Positions 59,507 through 64,000 of a stretch of 64,000 nt of DNA are shown here, piece after piece. A program made the translations under genes and the position numbers. How positions within the stretch are numbered: the stretch's first letter is position 1; each line of letters opens with the position of its first letter. The notes under the pieces are model-generated. The model was not told where the DNA came from. It did not search any database and worked only from the letters and a program-made list of their open reading frames with translations. The DNA is from Theristus sp. LFF4_11 (lineage: Eukaryota; Nematoda; Chromadorea; Monhysterida; Xyalidae): contig JASANC010001836.1 of NCBI GenBank assembly GCA_030248135.1, forward strand, positions 1 to 64,000, read 5' to 3'.

Positions 59507-62500
59507 GTTGGCTGAGCGTTGATCTCAATGTTAAAGACGACATTTTTTTATTCAAAAGGATTTTTTACTCTCACAGTTTTTTTCAAATTGTCTTGTTGAA
59601 AGTGTTTGATCTTGATGCATGCTGCATACTGCATACATGTTGTGTACAATCGAAAAGTCAACAACTCATTGGTTTTTCTGTCCCTGCCATTAGTTGAAGA
59701 TTTGTGAAGATGGTAAAAGAAACCTTCGGCTACAGGATATTCTGAAATCGGTGAAACATCATGAGTTGTGACAAAATTCTGGGCAAAAAATTATGGGAAA
59801 ATCCGTGCACGGCTCTCAAATAACTGGATGTTCTTTTTCCTACATTCCAAATATTGTAGTAAGAATAAAACTGAGCTCAGACACAGCGTTTGTCTGGCAG
59901 AATTTATTCGGTATGAAAGAATAAATAATGGTGCGTAATCAGAAAAATTGCAATCGCTTCACCTCTTTCAACCAAAAATACTGAAAAAAAGCGTGCTTTG
60001 ATTGTTGTAAAACGTCGTCAGTTTGTACGTGACTCATACTCGTCCATAATCGTCGTTGTAATTTCCCAATACCGTAACGCTTTGGCGTCGTTTTACTATC
60101 TTTTTCTTCTCTTTTACTCGTGTTCTAAATTATTTTCCCTTGAAAAAAGTCGTTCCTCCAGCTGCAATCATTTCCGCTGCGTGAAAATTCGCATTTTGAA
60201 AATTCAAAAATATCATCACAAATGTGTTTGCGGCCTATTTTCTCTGTGAATGACTCTGTTTTATAGTCGTGCTTAGTCATCCAATCGAATGCTTTGTTCT
60301 TGGCCCATATTTTATATTAAAAATTTCACACACGTCGCAATTTTGCAAAACAAATGAAAATCGAAAATATAAATCATTCATCATGATTACACACTGTGTC
60401 CCATGTTATAAAAGCGGTGACACATTTTAGGGTGTGGAACAAAAGGGACATGGTCCATTTTGACTCCTCCATTCATGACGCATAGTGAATTTGACAAATC
60501 CATCCAGCATTAATGCCAGTTTTCTTTTCGACAAATTCACACACAACTAGCCGGTTGGCTGCATTTGAACTGGATCACGCTGATAGTCACAGCACAGATG
60601 CCTGCTACAGTGATTTGTGAGATACCATTCTATGATTTGTTAGTTTTTCAAAAAACGTTGATTTGTTGCTGCAGCTAGAGGTGACGACAAGGGTGGCCTT
60701 TAGAGAGCAATTTTAGGGATTGAAACTGAGTGAATGACTCATACCAGACAAGGTTTATGTGTTAGCTATTCATGACTGGATCCCGTCTGGAATTTCAGTG
60801 TGCGTATTTTATCATATACGGCGAGAATCTGAAACGAATGTGATTATGACAACACGATGAACTGAAACAGCCAATCAGCGAACGTTCCGTTATAATTGCA
60901 GATATATCCGAGCTCCACTTCCTTCCGGTTCTTAGTGTACCACCGCCGTCGCGGCCAGTTTTGTTTACACACTCATAATTTAGAAACGTGTGAATTTTTC
61001 AGCACCACCGTTACGAGATTTGTAAATCGAGTGCCCGATTTTATGATTGCGTTTTATTCGCGTTTTTAGATCCGAGATCTTGGGAAGCAATGACGCATGG
61101 TTCCATGGTAACTTCAAAGTCAGGACTTTAAAAAATGAAGATTTCCTATCAACGGCTTTTAAAAGGAAATGCAAAACTGCGAAAAAACAGACTGCCAAGC
61201 TGGAGCAAAATTCGCTGCAAATTCCTGTGCGGTGGCCGTGTTTTTCTGTGACTGTGTGACAGACGCACGCACAGACGGCGTGTCTGCGAGACACGGCGGT
61301 TGGTTGGTTGGTCGCATTCATTGCTCCTGAATTTCATTCACACACAGCAAGCAGCCAATAGAATGAACACGACATGTAGGAGAGGCGGTAGTCTATGAGT
61401 CATCCATATTGCACTGAATTTGGTTGTGAAGGCCGAAAATCATGTCAACAAACACAGACACCCATTAGACATAACGTGAAATAGAAATGAAAATTTCGCT
61501 GCACGTTTGCTCCGTTCCACAAAAGGTTACATCTAGTTTCTATTGTTTCTAGATCAGTTTGTTCTTGCCATTCAGTTTCACTTTCATATGTAGACAAGTT
61601 TTCCGGTAAATGTTACCATTACAAATAGGAAATCACCCCGTGATGATTACTTCAAAAGTTTTAAGACTGTATGTTAACACCATAACGTTCGTTGAAGCTT
61701 GTAACTCATCTTTTTCATCTCCTATAATGCTGTGTCATAAATCTAAAATTTATCAATTTTGTATTATTATTATTATTATTATTATTACTAAGCTTTTTGT
61801 AATGACATACAACAACTGAATGCTGCTGTACGCTCACACACTTTGAAATAAGTATAGTACGTTTAAAAAACTCGTCATACCAAGTGAAATAAGTAACGCC
61901 TTTACAACAATGGTCTTTTGACAAATATCCAATTTATGCTTTCATTTATGTGAACGCACTACTAAAACGTGCACCAGCGTTTAGTCATCGTACTTTTCAA
62001 ACGTTGTCTTCTGTTCCTTTCTTTGCGTGTGCGGTTGGAAAAAATGATGCACTGCTGTGTCATCCATCGCGTGTTACACGTGTTTCTGTCGGCATTTTAG
62101 TCACCAGTAACGTTTCAGACCGTTTTTATTGCATCGTTCAGTTTCTATTTTGTCCGCGATTAATTTTCCGTGTCTGCTTTTAAACTTTTTCAGCGCGTCT
62201 GCCGAGGAAGTCACAAATGAACAAATTATAGAATATTATTCATCGTCTTTAAAAATTTTATGTCCTTTATATAAACGTAAGTCGCTTGTGTTTGATTAAT
62301 AATGGAGGCAAATTTTAAGACCCTAGATGAGTGAATAATTTTTTTGCAATGAATTTTGTCGGTCGGTGGAGTCTTTTTACAGTTTACTTTAAGTGTGGTT
62401 CTGTACATATCTGTGTCATGTGGGCCGAAATGTGCAATAAATTGGTTCTTGGGTTGTTCTGTCGTAAACTCTTCTGATATCTTAGTCAGAAGTTCATAGA

Positions 62501-63254
62501 AGTCAAAAGTCAAAAGCCGTAATCCATCTACATTTGTATATCGGAATAAAATCGTGAAGTTATTTTATACTTGAAAATAAGTCATCTATCCACCTATCCA
62601 CACCGCCAGATGTGGTTCAGAAAATGATGTTCATTTTGACATTGTAGCACGTTTCCAAAGTTTAGTATTTTCGAAAAAAAAAACACCTGATTTGTTTACA
62701 ATTCCAGATGGCGAAAAAATAAATGAACCCTGGAAAAAGGGTGACTAACATTCAGACGGTACATATTCGGTGGTCTGAATGTCAGATCAGCAATATATAA
62801 AAGCGACCAATTAAAGTACGATTTTTAGCGATTCACTGTGCTCCGTCGAACTTTCATTTTATTCAAAAACTCATTGTCTCAATTTTTTTCTGGTGCTTTT
62901 CGCTACTGTGGAAATTCCTGCCAAGCACTTGACCAATAAGCTGTGTCCACCACTGTCAAATATCTGCACATTTCCACTAGAATTTTCACTCACAAAATCA
63001 AACTCGCAAACTCATATCGCTAATTGACTTCTATAGAAGAGCACGACAGCTGAATTCGATTAAAATTTCGCAACATAAGTAATTGCAAACTGTGTAATCT
63101 CCCTCACTGCCGCGCGTACGTTCGCCGTGACTCACGTGTGACCTCATAGTATACATCGCAAACAGCACCAGAATTTCTGCGTGGTCAGCGACTTTTCCCA
63201 AGAACAAGCAAATACAGCGACGTCACTGTTGCCGGTCAAGCACACTGCCGCCTG
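59507..63254. other. Non-coding stretch, presumed DUSP intron or intergenic
   Basis: I searched for a phosphatase signature and found none. It contains a (TTA)n microsatellite at 61763-61789. No gene is supported. Confidence 0.5.
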
Positions 63255-63350
63255 GTGCAGACCATGTGCGACTCGCTCGCCAGTCCAATTGTTGACTTTG
63301 CACCGTGCATTCCGCCGCCATCACCATTCACACTGCCAACAGACGCCAAC

Positions 63351-63382
<32 letters not shown>

Positions 63383-63663
63383 CAACAGCAACGCTCGCAA
63401 ACGCTGCGCCACCGCTCGCAACATGCTGCTGCATCCGCATACGGCCAGCGTTCGCGCGCATCCGACAACGTTAAGCAGCGTTACCGCCGACAACGCGAGT
63501 AAGATGCCGCGAATCGCCGCCGCGTTCGATCGCCTCCGATATCGAAGTCAAATGTTGATTGTGATTCCCGAGTCGTTCATGCCGCAGCAAATTGCAAATG
63601 GACGCACGAACGGACTGAAGCATGAGAACGGCAAGACACGCATGACGATGGCTGATAAAGATG
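63255..63663 (+). CDS. Possible first exon of an Asn/Thr-rich protein
   Basis: Open from ATG (63255 or the in-frame ATG at 63264) for 136 codons to a donor (AAAGATG|GTTAGT). Contains Pro-rich, Thr-rich and poly-Asn runs from an (ACC)n(AAC)n tract, then a basic stretch. GC content and codon use look coding compared with the AT-rich flanks. No family recognised. The rest of the gene would lie right of the window. Confidence 0.4.
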
Positions 63664-64000
63664 GTTAGTTATGACAGCCTGTTGACTTCTGTCTCGCACC
63701 AATTGTTGCTTCAATGAGCACTTTGTGTGGTTTCGTTTTTGATTTTTTTGCGACCTCATTTGTGATTCAGCCGGAACAACCGAGTTTTTGGCGTAATTAC
63801 AACGTTGATTCAGCTGACGAATCCTGTTTTGTTCATGTGCTCGAGAAATACATAGAATGATATGAACATGTGACTCGGCTGGCACATTAGTGGACTATGA
63901 GCATTTGAATGAACCGGTGGCTGTCTCAGATTTTATTCCTACTTGAACTTGTAGCAACGATGATATCAACAGAACAACGATAACAACTTTACCTTTTTAA
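63664..64000. other. Right window edge, no feature
   Basis: Likely intron of the preceding exon. Nothing else is recognised. Confidence 0.4.

Overview
This is an intron-rich animal genome window, most likely from an invertebrate. Short introns separate small coding exons, and many non-autonomous DNA transposons are present. There is no bacterial-style gene packing. The protein families are animal ones: a LAP-type leucine-rich-repeat protein, gamma-glutamyltransferase (GGT), ceramide glucosyltransferase (GCS), a LAPTM4-like four-pass membrane protein and a MAP-kinase phosphatase. TTAGG-like interstitial repeats and let-413-like LAP organisation would fit an ecdysozoan, but I cannot assign a species.

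Region 1 (1 to at least 22757) is a giant palindrome. A left arm (1-11323) and a right arm (11880-22757 or beyond) are near-identical reverse complements around a 556-bp spacer. Each arm carries a PDZ-less LAP gene, a small secreted cysteine-rich protein of unknown family, and a GGT gene. The axis lies inside GGT. The left GGT copy is open from the axis to its stop but lacks its 5' end. The right copy starts in mid-exon and is frameshifted. A 262-bp TA-flanked MITE is present in the left arm only, with a perfect empty site in the right arm, so the arms are two independent DNA copies. Whether they are paralogous or two haplotypes joined by the assembler cannot be decided here. The outer edge of the palindrome is not visible because the left arm meets the window edge.

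Region 2 (23476-40356, minus strand) is one 11-exon GCS gene, resolved to splice-phase precision (543 codons). It has a long Ser/Pro-rich C-terminal tail and one GC-AG intron. Its large introns hold hAT-like and foldback elements.

Region 3 (40961-48294) is a matryoshka of non-autonomous hAT-like elements. At least eight elements of five TIR families sit inside one another, most with exact 8-bp target-site duplications, so insertion order can be read. Several families carry long G or C runs. A retroposon fragment with a (TTGA)n tail and a TTAGG-like block are also nested there.

Region 4 (48295-64000) holds a LAPTM4-like gene (49760-51386), one of whose introns resembles the end of the hAT family. 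A tRNA-like sequence and a 148-bp satellite with a 4-mer higher-order structure follow. Next come a foldback beside a 135-nt poly-G run, an inverted pair of AATTCCGGCCCGAAG arrays, and the 5' exons of a MAP-kinase phosphatase (rhodanese-like half only). A possible Asn-rich first exon lies near the right edge.
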